From Daphnia pulex (Eukaryota; Arthropoda; Branchiopoda; Diplostraca; Daphniidae), in NCBI RefSeq assembly GCF_021134715.1, contig NC_060028.1, forward strand, positions 9,957,482-10,021,481: a stretch of DNA of 64,000 nucleotides, written 5' to 3'. The notes beneath the pieces are model-generated. The model was not told the origin of the DNA, made no database searches, and saw only the letters and a list, made by a program, of their open reading frames with translations. Positions 1 to 11,600 of this stretch are shown here, piece by piece; position 1 is the stretch's first letter, and every line of letters begins with the position of its first letter. A program made the position numbers and the translations under genes.

Positions 1-65
1 ACCTTTCTCTCTCGTCTGATTGAATTTCTCTCCGAAGTTCCGCCAGCCCAAGTACTGTACAGTGT

Positions 66-80
66 ACACACACACACACA
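66..80. repeat. (AC)n microsatellite
   Basis: About seven AC dinucleotides in a row. It is a simple repeat with no coding context. Confidence 0.9.
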
Positions 81-496
81 TCGTACGCACAAGAGATATT
101 AGAAACAACATCACAGGCGTTTGCATAGACACGGCAACCTTTGTGTTTTTACTCTACTCCCGAACTGCAGTCTCTCATCTCTCTGATGATGAATTATTGT
201 GCGGAGATGATTCCGTGACACTCATCATCTTTTCTAGCTGCGCATTTCGCGTTTTTGGCTTTTTGGGTGCTGCGAATGAGAATTTCCCCCTGGTGAATGA
301 CGAATGATCGTCGTCGCCAGGTTTCTTCTTCTATTGTTGGCGTGTATATTTGGAAAGTATGTACGTGGTGGACCCGTGTGTTTATACAGTCGCTTGGCTA
401 TCGATCCGACACGATGGTGATGAATGATTGATTGTTGGACGACTCCCTCCGGTGCGAGAGAGAGAGTGAGCTCGCCAGTTACTATCTCTGCCGGTT

Positions 497-504
497 TATA
501 AATA
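497..504 (+). promoter_or_regulatory. TATA-box-like element
   Basis: The octamer TATAAATA lies about 95 bases upstream of a possible 5'UTR splice donor at 599. A start site near 525-530 would give a 5'UTR exon of about 70 bases. The evidence is the motif and spacing only; no transcript data are available. Confidence 0.35.
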
Positions 505-730
505 CATATAGACCCAACGCGAGATGCACTGTGTTGTATACGACGGGTCAGATTTGTAGGTGAAAGGCGCGATTCAAAATGGCGGATTCATTATGACGGT
601 GAGGGGGTACTACTGCAAGTTGTGGATGTAAGAAAGTTTATTAACACCCAGCTATTGCCGGAACTGTTTCCAAATCCCCTTAGAAACTTACTTCCGTTTG
701 TAATTCCGGGCTGAATTTTTGAATTCAATC

Positions 731-745
731 TCTGCCCTCTGGTGC
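731..745 (-). promoter_or_regulatory. CTCF-like motif
   Basis: On the minus strand this reads GCACCAGAGGGCAGA, which matches 13 of 15 positions of the general animal CTCF consensus CCASYAGRKGGCRSY. It lies in the non-coding leader region. Binding is inferred. Confidence 0.4.
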
Positions 746-967
746 CACCTTTTAAGCTGGCTAGTTATAATTCACGAGCTTTTCCCATTTCCAGTTATAT
801 ATATATAAGTTCCTTCCTGTTCCTCATCTCAAATCATTCCCTGCTCACTCAATTGCATTGTATTGATTTCTGTGTAGGTTTTGTGCAATTCTAAAACATG
901 AAATAGTTACTCCTATCATTTCTAATTTTGTTTCTCTTTCTTTTTGATTTGTGTGTATCGTCCACAG

Positions 968-1051
968 AAAATGTCAGGAAGTTCAACGAAGCCGTCGAAG
1001 CGACAGCGCGGGCCAGCCTCAAAACGCTCAAAACCGAAATCCAATCAACGG
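968..1051 (+). CDS. Small spliced exon, either upstream BRIP1 exon or first coding exon of another gene
   Basis: This 84-base exon has a good acceptor (pyrimidine tract then tccacag) and a strong donor (GGGTAAGT). All three forward frames are open, so the frame is ambiguous. In one frame there is an ATG at 971 giving a basic 27-residue start (MSGSSTKPSKRQRG...) that ends in phase 0. In another frame the exon reads NVRKFNEAVEATARASLKTL... and ends with one extra base. Only the second frame matches the phase needed by the next exon at 8664, where G plus AT gives Asp, and its third positions are also richer in G/C. I therefore lean to an internal exon of the BRIP1 gene, but a separate gene starting at 971 remains possible. 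Confidence 0.45.
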
Positions 1052-2167
1052 GTAAGTCAAATTGAGCCATTTATTCTAAAATAATTAAGACCAGCGGTTA
1101 GCCGACAAAATGTCTTGACCAAACAGCAGTTTATTGCTCGTTTCTTTTTCGGGCTCTGAAAATTTAACAAAAAATCTACGTTAAATAATGACACTAGAGC
1201 TTGGCATTTGCAACCTACGAGTAGTAGCTTAGCTTGTAAAGGCATTCGTGTCTAGTTAATCGAAATTTACAGGAGTAGATCGTGTCTTGTGTTTGTCGAG
1301 CAATTTACGAAATCCGCCCGCGAGACGGTTGCCAGGAATTCCGGCCTCGTGTCTAAACTTGAGAATTGATTGTAATAGCCGTCCTAGTTAATAACTATCG
1401 CGCAACCAACCGCTGTGAACGTGATGACGCTCTTCTTTCTTATTTTTTCTCGGTCGGATTGGAAAAGAAAAAAGAAAAAATATGTGTCTGCTTGACTGTT
1501 TCGCCTCTTGTTTCGTCCAATACCCGGCGTGAGAGAGTCCTCGCAAAGGGGTTCTGAAAGGGAGGAAGGAAGGGAGGGGGGGTTGCGCCATATCGAGTGG
1601 GTGTATGTGTGTCTATGAGTGAGTGAGGACGGTCCAATTGACAAAGAGGGATTGGCCGATACCGTACATCAAACACGTCCTCGGGTGGAGTTGAAAAAAG
1701 ACGAGAGAGGGGCACGCCGTTGACGCTCTATCCCGACGTCTCTCTTATTTTGTTTCCCCATTTTCTTTTGTGTATGTCGTCCTCTCCCCCCTCTCCTCGC
1801 GACTCTTTTGTCGAAAAAGAGGGTGGTGGATGGGTGGGGGGATGGTGGAGAGAGAGAGAAGCGCATTGACGCAAGCAAAACACAGGCGCGCACCATCCGT
1901 GTGTGTGCTGTGTGCTCGTGTGTGCACCTCGTTATAGGCTACGCTGACCAATGGCAGAGCGGCAATGGCGGCGTCCTCTCGTTTCGACGCTTCTCTCATC
2001 TCACGCGTCGTCGTCGTCGCCATTCGTTTTTCTTTTTCCTCCTCCTCCTCTTCTCATTTCCTATGGCTATTTGCTTGGGTTCCCGTGACTGTTGTGTTAC
2101 TGTCGTTGCACAACGGAGCCTCTTCTTTTTTTATTTTTTTCCTTTGACGTCCGCACCCTCCCATTGC

Positions 2168-2182
2168 GTGTGTGTGTGTGTG
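2168..2182. repeat. (GT)n microsatellite
   Basis: About seven GT dinucleotides, followed at 2211-2233 by CCG and TCG triplet runs. Non-coding. Confidence 0.85.
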
Positions 2183-4584
2183 CCGCACGGCGTTTCTTGT
2201 TAAGCTGAAGCCGCCGCCGTCGTCGTCGTCGTCGGCACCGTCACATGTAACCGTATATAGCTTCATCATCATCATTTATTCCATATAAAAAGAAGAAGAA
2301 GGATAAATAAATAAAAATGGGTAGCTCTCTCTCTTTCTCTCTTCAAATATTACACCCCCACTACGTTCACTCTTAAGGGCAAGTTGACGGCAGGGTTCCG
2401 GTAATTCCTCCGTGGAATACAAAAAAGAAAAAGGGGTATGGGATGTTGTATTGGTAGCCATCCATCCGACGGAATATTGTAAAAGGGCGCGGCTATTGAT
2501 TGATTTTTTAATAATGCCCCCAGCTTCAATATAATATGGAGAATCAAGGCATTGAACCCTCCTCCTCTCTTCCGTCCTATGCCCATGTGGAAAAGAAGAG
2601 AAGAAAAAAAAAACCGATGGATTTCCACGTCGAGTCTCTCTCTCTCTCTTGTGTATTATTGCACACCCATCTCGGCAGTTCCCATTCTTTTCTCTCATCA
2701 TTTTTCGATATCTTTTGTACATGTGGCATTGTGTGTCCATCCATCCGTCCTGCCATCTTTCTATCTAATGTATGAATATCATTCCACGGCCTCTCCGCTC
2801 CTCTGCACATCCTTTGGACGTGTGTACTTCCGCTCATTCTCTGCTGGCACAGCACAGCGACTTACCTTCCGAAACTACTACTGTACTACTACCCCCGGTG
2901 TAGTAGGACTCTCTACTTTGGAGACATTACAAGTCATCGTTATAATTTCACCGTTGAATAGCCGGTGCCTCATTTCTCGTCTTTTCCCTTTTGCTGCCCA
3001 TCTCCCGGCCAGGGATTGTGATCAATCGCCCAACGGACCAACGCACCAAAGGGACCCTGAAATTCTCTCCTCAATGCGTCTAGTAGTGTTCTTCCGTAAT
3101 ATAATGACGAATATGTCACCGACGTGTCCTCCTACTCTTCCGTCATCGGGGCGCACAAAATCCGTCGGTCCAATCAGCCGGCGATTACAAATGCACAAGA
3201 CGGACAAGAGACGGTCCATGTAAAATTGCTCCCGCTTTAGACTGATGTTTGTGTCTATGCGAATATTGTACTACGCAGCCAGTAATGATGTCGTCCCACG
3301 TACAGACTCCCGAAGCGATCCGAATGATCCGGCCATTCTTTGAATTTGATTGTCATTCGTTTCCGATTTCCCCGTCATGGAATTTTAATTTTAATTTGGA
3401 AAGGAGGAGGGTGGGGGGGCCTACAGGTTAAAACCGTTGATGGGGATTGGGGGCAAAGTTTTTGATTAACATGTCAAGTCGTCAGAAATTTATAAGGAAA
3501 TGATTCCATATTTAATGTGGTTATCTTCGTGTAAATATCGAGCGATTGGCAATTGTTGGAAAGACCTGCCGGCGCCCGCTGCTGACATTTAACGTTTATC
3601 CGCGGTGCAATTGCAACTTGTTTTGTCCGGGGCGCTGATCTGTTCACCTCGTGTTATTAACTTAATAATTTAAAAGATGGTTGCTGCCACGATCGATTCG
3701 AGACGTCGGACCGGCCAGACCGGCTAATGGTCGGCTAAGTTGTTCCCCAAAAAAAACTCTCCCGGCATCTTTCGTCTAGACGGGATTTCACGATTATTAT
3801 TAATGCCGAAAAAACGAATAGCGCGCGCTCCCCGTAACAGCTAGGCGATGATGATGTACACATGTAAGTAGATATAGTTGGAGGGGGGTATAACATTGGA
3901 AAATAAAGTCTTGTAAGAGGTGGAATATTATGTTCATCGAAAATCCATCGCCGCCTTAATTCGGTTTCGTGGCTGGTTTGAATTTCGGTTGTGGCTGTTC
4001 TGGTTTTGGTTGACGAAGGAAAACGGATCTTGGAGGCCACATGTCGCATTGAGTTTCGACGGGCCGAGACGGACTCGTTTTTTTTTCAATTTTTTTCATC
4101 CAGGGTTGGCCTATGACTGTGATGAGCGCACGGCAGCATCGCCTTTCCTCGAACAATGCGAGCCCCAGTACACTAGTTAAGGTATAGATGCTGGGAGGTC
4201 TTTGAATAAATCATGAACGCGATGCGTCGCTTTCCATCTGTCTCCGAGCGCACGATTTTCCCTGCATAATTTCTTAATTTGATTCCCATTTAATAATATC
4301 GGCCGGGGAGAGATGCCGAGCGAGCGAGCGAGAAGAGACACGGGGGGAGAGCTGGGAATCTCTCTGAGGAGAAACGGGAGACGCTGACTGTAATCCAAAC
4401 TCTGGGGCTGAGGTAACTTTCTTGCGGCCGGTTTCGTATGTAAAAAGGGGCCTATGATGTCGTCGGTACATCATGTCGAACAAGAGACGTCAAAGCCGCT
4501 CGCCGAGTCATTGATATAGTCAACTATTTAGGCCTAGATATAACATTTCAAGCAACCGCCTAACCTAATACGCGGACTCGCTCT

Positions 4585-4615
4585 ACCGCCGCCGCCGTCA
4601 TCATCATCATCATCA
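4585..4615. repeat. CCG/ATC trinucleotide microsatellite
   Basis: A run of CCG triplets passes directly into ATC triplets. Non-coding. Confidence 0.85.
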
Positions 4616-5309
4616 GCTAGCTGATGTGAACTCAACTAACTAAAGCGGCATTAACGAAGCTACGCAAGGCAAATAGAGTTGATGAAATTTACTTCCCCCC
4701 TCCAACCGGCAGGTTTAAAGTCGATTTCTGTTTGAACGTTCATCGGAAATTCACCCGAATCTGCTCTCCCTCAAAGTGGACGCAGAGATGATCGTCGTCA
4801 CATAACGGCCAAGACGATGTTATTATCGTCCATTTTGGGTTGGACATTTCTAATCGATTTCAAAATCCAGTTTGGAGTTTCCAGGAGCGAGCGAGGATGA
4901 GCAGGTTGGACGTCAATAACATGTTTCGAACCGTAATCAATTTATCGAGGTCAGAACACAACAAAAAAATTTTTAGAGATAAAACGGAGAGCGGGGAGGG
5001 GGGTGTACACGTAAGATCTTGAGAAATTATGAAATTCACGATTCCCGAACATTCATCATGTTTGGGATCTTTCTCGGAAATTTGGGACTTTGTTTTTTTT
5101 TGGTTTCTTCCTGTTGTTGGATGGGCCAGTTACACGAGTTATGACACAAGTTTTTTTTTCACTTTTTCCCATCTCAATTTCGTGCGTCCAGGAATCGACA
5201 GCTTAATGAGTGGTCATTTATTACTGTCGATAATTATTTTCAATCGTTTCTCTCTCGAAAAAAGTGGTCCATTTTTGTTTTAATGAGGGAGAAAATGGAC
5301 CGTCAAAGA

Positions 5310-5330
5310 TATTATTATTATTATTATTAT
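5310..5330. repeat. (ATT)n microsatellite
   Basis: Seven ATT triplets followed by GAT triplets, in non-coding sequence. Confidence 0.85.
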
Positions 5331-6536
5331 GATGATGAGTGTGATAGACAACCGGTCGCTGTATAACATGTAGAGTGGCCTGTATTTTCTCCGTAGAGCG
5401 GCGGCGGCGTTTCTCTTATGTTTTTTATTTTTTATTTCTTTCTCTTCTATATGAAAAGAGAATATCATTTGATACGGTTGTCGGCATCTTCAGTCCATGT
5501 CGGCCGCTCGTCTCCATTTTTTTCTCTTGGTATTTCGTGGTAGAAAGAAAAAATGTATACACACAGACAATCCCCCGTTCGCCATTCGAACCCGTAATTT
5601 CCGTATTCGCCGTGTTCGTTTCTGTCTTGTGTGTGAGTGTGTATCGCATTTTTTTTTGTTTCCTCCGCCTCCGTCTCCTCCCATTATGTATACATGGCTG
5701 ATGATAATGACATATTTATATCAGCGAAGGGATATGGTGGGGGATATAATAGTGCGCCGGCACAAAGGGGACAATTTTTGAGTTTTTTTTTTCCTTATAT
5801 AATTCTTTATGGGATATTGAGGAGCGCGGGACTCGGGCTTTTTATTTTCTTTAAATGGGGCGTTACTCGCTGGGTGTGGTCGTGAGCAAGGAAGAGAGGC
5901 TCACTTACACACGTATTTAATCCTTTTTTTTTTTGTGTCGTCCCTCTTCCCGACATTCTGACAAACAAGATATCAAATGTGTTGCAGTTGGAAATGCAAT
6001 TTGGAATGTTTTTGAGGGACGTCGTCGTAGGTCTTTGCGGGCCGCACTGTCTAACCCCTGCGTAATGTTTCACAAGCTGCACTAGACTATAATATAGGAT
6101 GGTTTTTTAAAAATAATAATAAATGTAGTAATGCCAAAGGTGGAAGCGCTCCAAGATTTTGACAGCACCACTTTCTGAGCTGCTGGGCGCTGCATTTCCA
6201 TTCTTGAAATACATGGGGTGCGAATTTCTTTTCTGTTTCAAGGCGAAATTCGATGGATGATGTGATGCGCTTGATGGCGGGCGAATTGAATTTGGACTCG
6301 ATTGAATTTCGTGCATCAGCAGCAGCGTCGCAATATCAAAAGGGGAGAGAGGGGGGGAAGGTTGGCTCGGGTGGGGAGTGAAGTGGAATGGAGTGGGTTT
6401 GCGCCCTTTTGTGTCGAAGCGGGTGCAATGACATTTGCAGCATCAGCAGTAAGGAGCCGGAGTTACTAAGGATCTAGGAGCTGGCAGCAGCTGTCACCCT
6501 GAGAACGCGCGGCAATTGGTCGGGACGACCGGGGGC

Positions 6537-6632
6537 TTGGGGAAGGGAGGAAGAGGAGGGAGGTAGGGGGGGGGGGGAGAGAGGAGGAGCGAGTTCCACG
6601 CCCCCTTCCCCTCCTCCACCCGCTCCTCTTTG
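6537..6632. repeat. Polypurine block followed by polypyrimidine block
   Basis: A block of almost pure purine (about 6537-6593, including 13 consecutive G at 6565-6577) is followed after a short spacer by an almost pure pyrimidine block (about 6600-6632). GAGGAGCG at 6584-6591 is the perfect inverted copy of CGCTCCTC at 6621-6628. Such strand asymmetry can fold as a hairpin or a triplex, which is inference. Confidence 0.6.
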
Positions 6633-6963
6633 ACTGTGTGCCATAGTTCAGAGGAGCGACTCTTCTTTTTTATTTTTATTCTTTTTCTCTTTTAGATTTT
6701 CTATTCTGCCCCTTTTTGCTCCTCTCTCTCTTGTTCGTTATTGTTGTTCCCTTCCTTCCTGTGCGCTGCCCATCCAGCCGACTGGCCAATAGCCGTCCGT
6801 CTCACCCAACCCCCCACGTACCCCCTCCTCTCTTTTATCTCTTGTTTCTCCTCAATCTATTGATGTCTTTCTCTCTCTTCTTCTTTTTATTTTTATTTTT
6901 CCAATTTTTTTTTTTCGTTACACGGAACGAACCGGAAAAAGAAAAATTGGGCCCGGAAGGTTG

Positions 6964-7099
6964 TCGAGTGTAACTCGAATCACTTCTGGGGATCTATTTA
7001 TACAAGAGCCAGAAAGTAAAGATTCTGATATGTATATGTATTATGTATAGACATAACAAACTTTCTGAATGAAATGTTTTTCATTCACCCACTTTCTGG
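6964..7099. repeat. Cluster of nested inverted repeats
   Basis: Four perfect inverted repeats fall in 136 bases. TCGAGT (6964-6969) pairs with ACTCGA (6973-6978). CCAGAAAGT (7009-7017) pairs with ACTTTCTGG (7091-7099). TTATGT (7041-7046) pairs with ACATAA (7051-7056). GAATGAAA (7067-7074) pairs with TTTCATTC (7079-7086). The last two sit inside the second. The whole could be a structured RNA or a small mobile-element remnant. No terminal target-site duplication is obvious. Confidence 0.5.
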
Positions 7100-8663
7100 T
7101 TTTGCTGCGTAGCTATTCCATATTTTTTTCGGATAATGCGAAGTAGAGTGCGGTACTACTTTACTAAACATATCTCTAACATCTAAAGCAATTGGAGTGT
7201 AGTACTTGTGTTTAAGGAGGCTCTGATACTACTGATAGTCAAGGAGGTGCGTGATGTTCCGTCCTTTTCCCCATTTTTGTATATATTTTTTCCTCCCCAC
7301 CGTCTGCTGTAGTCACTTTTGTCGGGATAGAAAAGGAATAAAAATCCAATAAAAAAATGGGGAAAAAGATGAGAGGAGACTCGTAGAGCGAGAGAGAGGT
7401 TCACTGAGACTCTTGTAAACTGCTGATGCTGCTACTAGTATGATACAAGAAGAAGAGAGAGACTGCGGGTTGACTGCTTTCCAACCTAGCGCATCATCTA
7501 CCCACTATATATAACCCTCCTTTGATCTTCTTCCTGGCTCAATTGGCTTATGAAGAAAAGGAAGACGAAAAGTTTCCATCGGCTGCCAATTAGGAATATA
7601 AGAAAAAATAAAAAAAGAGCCGTCCGTCCGTCCGTCGGGTTGGCTGGCACATTGTATCATATTATACGTGTAAGTCTCCGGAGTGAACAATATAACGGAT
7701 GCGGAGGAAAAGGATTCCCGATGATTACGCACCCGCGATGCGAGAGAGAGAGAGAAAAAAAAGGCCGAATCGACGGCGTAGGAGTGGTGGCGTCGGGGCG
7801 TTTATGATTTCCCGCGGGAGTTTCCTCCTCACCCTTCATCTCGTCACATTTTTCGGTCGAGGAAGTAAGACCGACGGCCTGGATATCAACTATGTGTTAA
7901 ACTTGATTTTCTGTTTGATTATCTCTCGAGGGCCAGCATGTACTAGTCTCTCTCTATTCCTCGTGGCTTTAAAAAAAAAGTCGTCCGGCAGAACAAATCT
8001 CCATGGTGATCACCCCGGCAACCACTGGGATCGACACAAAAGGGAGCAGAAGAAGCCCTCACGTGTATATATATGTTCGTGCATACACCCTCTCACCGCC
8101 CCTTAATCGCGCTGAGCTTGTTACAGATGGACTCTCTCTCTCCATGTCGTTGGTTCTGGCTAGTCTAGCTTCTTTATTTCCTCGAAAATATGTGATACAC
8201 AATATATATAATAACGAGAGATATGGTAGTATTCCGCTATGAGAAATAAGTAGGAAGCAAAGGATCCTCCTACTCCATCCGAAGCAACGGATTTTCCTCC
8301 TCTTTTTTCCCCTCCTTCTCTATTATTCCGGTTTCCCCTCCAGTTGAAATAGGGGTTTGATACTTTGAACGCCATGTGTACTGTCCGAAACATGACGTAA
8401 ATGTCAACCGACTTTGTCCGCCATGCCATCGTCGAAACTTGAAGAGGAAAATCGAAACTATGCATCTTTCTTGGTCTCATGTGATGTGCATTTTCTACGG
8501 CGGCAAGTGTTCGCATTCCCGTCCGCATCCGTGGAAAAGACGGAAAGAAAAGAAACGAGACAAGTCGGTCGCCATCTGGTGCGGTTGGAGCGTTGCCCGT
8601 GACTAGCGATAACCATATTGATGATGTGATGATTTATTTTGCATTTTCCCATCGATTTCGCAG

Positions 8664-11600
8664 ATGACAGGCCAGATATGAAAATGGGAAACTGGAACGC
8701 GGAGGCCGTCAAAAAAGAACCGACCGTCCCAAAAGTCAAAGTTGAATCCTCGCCGGCCAGTGACATGTCGGCCTATTACTCGGACGACAACAGCGACGAC
8801 GATTTTAAAAGGCCGACCAAGAAAAGAACTAAGGTATTTTTCTTTCTGTCAAAATGTGTGTTTTGTTTGTATTTTTTTATTATGATGACTGTTTGGGTCT
8901 ATACGCCACATCAAATCAGATTTCGAAATCGCCGCCAGAGAAGCCGTTGGTTGCCATTCGTCCGGCTGGATCGTCGGCTCCAATCAAAATGGAAGACGTG
9001 AAGACGGAAAGAGTGATGTTGTCCGGCGATGGAAGCGTCGAGTCACCTGTCGAACAGCCGTTCATTCAACGGAAGCAAAAGTACGTACAGTAGCCCGCTT
9101 TGTCAGGGCCGACAAATCGAGATAATCGCATGCGATTGTTTGTTTGTTTGTTTGTTTTTTCTGTGTGTGTGTGTGTGTGGAATGGCGCGTTCAACTCAGT
9201 AGCTTGTTTACTCTTGCGCATCCATTCCAGGATTCCCAAGATCTTTTTTGGAACGCGGACGCACAAGCAAATCACTCAAGTGGTCAAAGAATTCCGCCGC
9301 ACCGTCTACTGCAATACTCCGTGAGTCACACACGATGCCCTCGACAGCTATTATTTATTCCCTCTCCCAGCTTACCTTCATTTGAATTTCCTTCTTAAAT
9401 CTTAAGACTTGAGACAGATATTTTTCTTCTTCTCTTATCATTCCATTCGACTTTGGCTTTGTCGATCGAAATTTTACAGGATGGGCGTGCTGGCCAGCAG
9501 GGAACACACCTGCATCCATCCAGAAGTGTCGCGTTCCGCCAACAAAAACGAAGGTTGCAAAATACTAAATGACCGACGATTGGCCAAACAGGATCCGCAG
9601 CAGAAGGTAAAAGCGCGTAATTAATTTCCTCGTCTCTCGTTGCGCGACCTTCTTCCCCACCCCGATTCCAGCGAAAAAGGGAAATCGAACAAGCTACACC
9701 GTAAAAGTGTAGTATACCTCTTTTGTATCTATCTAATGATTTCCGAGAATTGATCTCGTCCTCCTCGGTAACAACTGTTCGCCATCAACCTGTTACCTGC
9801 CAGCCAAGAGAATCACGCATTCAACTTGTTTTGCCATTTAAAGAACGATCGTGATCGCCCGAGCGTCAAATACGATCAAATGAGATCAAAGAACTTGGGT
9901 GGGGGGATAACAAAAAAAAAAAAAAAAATGAAAATGACTGGTTTCAAGTTTAATTGCCCGTCATTAGAAGACAGTGAAGAAGGAGGAGCCATGAAACCAT
10001 CCGGTTATTCAAGACGCCGACGTTGAGACATGATACGCTTTCAAGATCAAATTTTTACTTCCCCCTTTTTTTATTTTATTTTCATGAAAAAAATTTCATT
10101 TCTAGTATTTCTTCTTTTCATTCATTCAATAAGAAAAAAAGGAGAAGAAAACGAGGGGAATGGTTGGTGGGTTGATTCTTTTGCCTCTTTGAAGGCGGTC
10201 TCGTTTTCTCGTAATGAATCCTATCTTTCAATCCATTATCCAACCGTAGTAATCACCGCAAAAGCGGCATTCGTATTATAACCCCCCTGCAACTTTTTTC
10301 TTCGTATTTAGATATTTCTCTCCACCTTCTTTTTCCCCCTATTTTTCGGTTTATTTCATTTTTTTGATTCGACAGCGCTTTGTAATGTGAGCCAAACATT
10401 TTGTCCTGTTTTTTTTTCATTATGATGACAATTATTCTCCGTATCTTTCGAGACGATCCGCTCATTTCTCCGAAAGGTTTTTTTTTTCGTCCCTATGACA
10501 AAGTGACCATTGTTGTTGACTCAGTTCATGCTTCCCACAATTTTTCTAGTCTCATTTCATTGAACTGTGCGATGGAACACTGGTCGAATTGTTCTTGGCG
10601 GACATTCCTGACAAGTTGTCCACTCACACTGGAACTTTAATGAGTCCATTTTTCTCTTTTTTTTTTCCTCAACTCTGTACAGGGTGGTTGTTCATACCGT
10701 TGGCAAGGCAAAGACAAGCTCAAGACGCAAGCTCAAATTCGTAACTATGGACTGGTCAGTGGTTGGGTAAGTCAATTTTTAATTTATTATTGTGGGTGAT
10801 TCAAATGAAAATGATTTTTTCCTTTTTTGCGGGGGATTATTTTGTTTGATGTTTAGGATATCGAAGATTTGGTGAGTTTAGGCCGTCGCATTCGGGTTTG
10901 CCCATATTACGCTTCGCGCGACTTGTCGGAGCAAGCGCAGATCGTCTTTAGCCCTTACAATTACCTGATTGATCCGAGGGTACGTCAGTCGATGAAGATC
11001 CCAATTAATGACAATATCATCATTCTCGACGAGGCTCATAACATCGAGGATTCTGGTATTAAGCATTAATTCTTATGTATTAAGCATTAATGCTTATGTA
11101 CTTAATACATTCACAGCGCGCGAATCAGCTGGAGGTTCTTGGTCACAAGAGGATTTTCGCTTGGCTCTCAATGACTGCGAGAAAGTAAACAAGTCTTAAA
11201 AATTGAATGCTTGATGGGCCATCCCCCTATTGTTTCCGTTCTGTGTCTTGAGTAGATCGGTAATCGGCACCCGACGATGGAAAAAGAAATCAATAGACTG
11301 GCCAAATTCTCGTCTTACATGATGCAATGGATCGGCAAACACGCCACGAACATGAAGAGTGTCGGCTTCGACCGGGAAGTTCACGTGATGACCGGCACGG
11401 AATTTGTAGCCAATTTGAGCGTCGACGGCTACGGTCCCGAAATGCTGGTCGAACTCAAGGCGATAATCGATTATATCTTCAACGAGCAACTCGAGTCGGA
11501 TTGGAATGACAAAGAGGGCAGCCAGGATCCACAATTGTCGGGTGCCACTCAAACTCTCCTCGAAGGATTCCTCATGATTATGGATTTGATGTTGAACGGT

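Larger units (their letters stand above)
1..967. other. Non-coding leader region with a possible promoter
   Basis: No exon could be supported here. The stretch holds an (AC)n run at 66-80, a TATA-like box at 497-504, a CTCF-like 15-mer at 731-745, and a possible donor at 599 (exon end at 598, then gtgagg). A pyrimidine-rich tract leads into an acceptor ending at 967. This fits either a promoter plus 5'UTR exon plus short intron, or the interior of an intron of a gene starting left of the window. The TATA box and donor favour the first reading. Confidence 0.4.
1052..8663. other. Long low-complexity intron or intergenic stretch
   Basis: This 7.6 kb stretch has no convincing exon. Its open frames are short, rich in runs of Phe, Ser, Lys and Arg, and start or stop in homopolymer tracts. 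It holds microsatellites: (GA)n near 1848-1861, (GT)n at 2168-2182, CCG/TCG triplets at 2211-2233, CCG then ATC triplets at 4585-4615, ATT triplets at 5310-5330 and (CCGT)n near 7619-7637. A purine/pyrimidine mirror-like tract lies at 6537-6632 and a cluster of inverted repeats at 6964-7099. If the exon at 968-1051 belongs to BRIP1, this is its intron, far longer than any other intron in the window. Confidence 0.5.

Noticed and set aside
5580-5610. TTCGAACCC, a possible tRNA T-arm
   Set aside because: No matching acceptor stem, D-arm or anticodon arm at the right spacing. No tRNA could be supported anywhere in the window.
6528-6545. ACC GGG GGC TTG GGG AAG reads T-G-G-L-G-K, a faint Walker A look-alike for the missing BRIP1 motif
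   Set aside because: It lies in a purine-rich low-complexity block, lacks the serine/threonine that follows the lysine and has no flanking splice sites or family resemblance.
8376-8606. Cys/His-containing open frame just before the BRIP1 exon
   Set aside because: No finger spacing fits, there is no good acceptor and it overlaps other equally open frames.
20-8640. Numerous open frames of 60-220 codons on both strands in the left low-complexity region
   Set aside because: They are rich in homopolymer runs and simple repeats, overlap on both strands, and show no domain or splice support.
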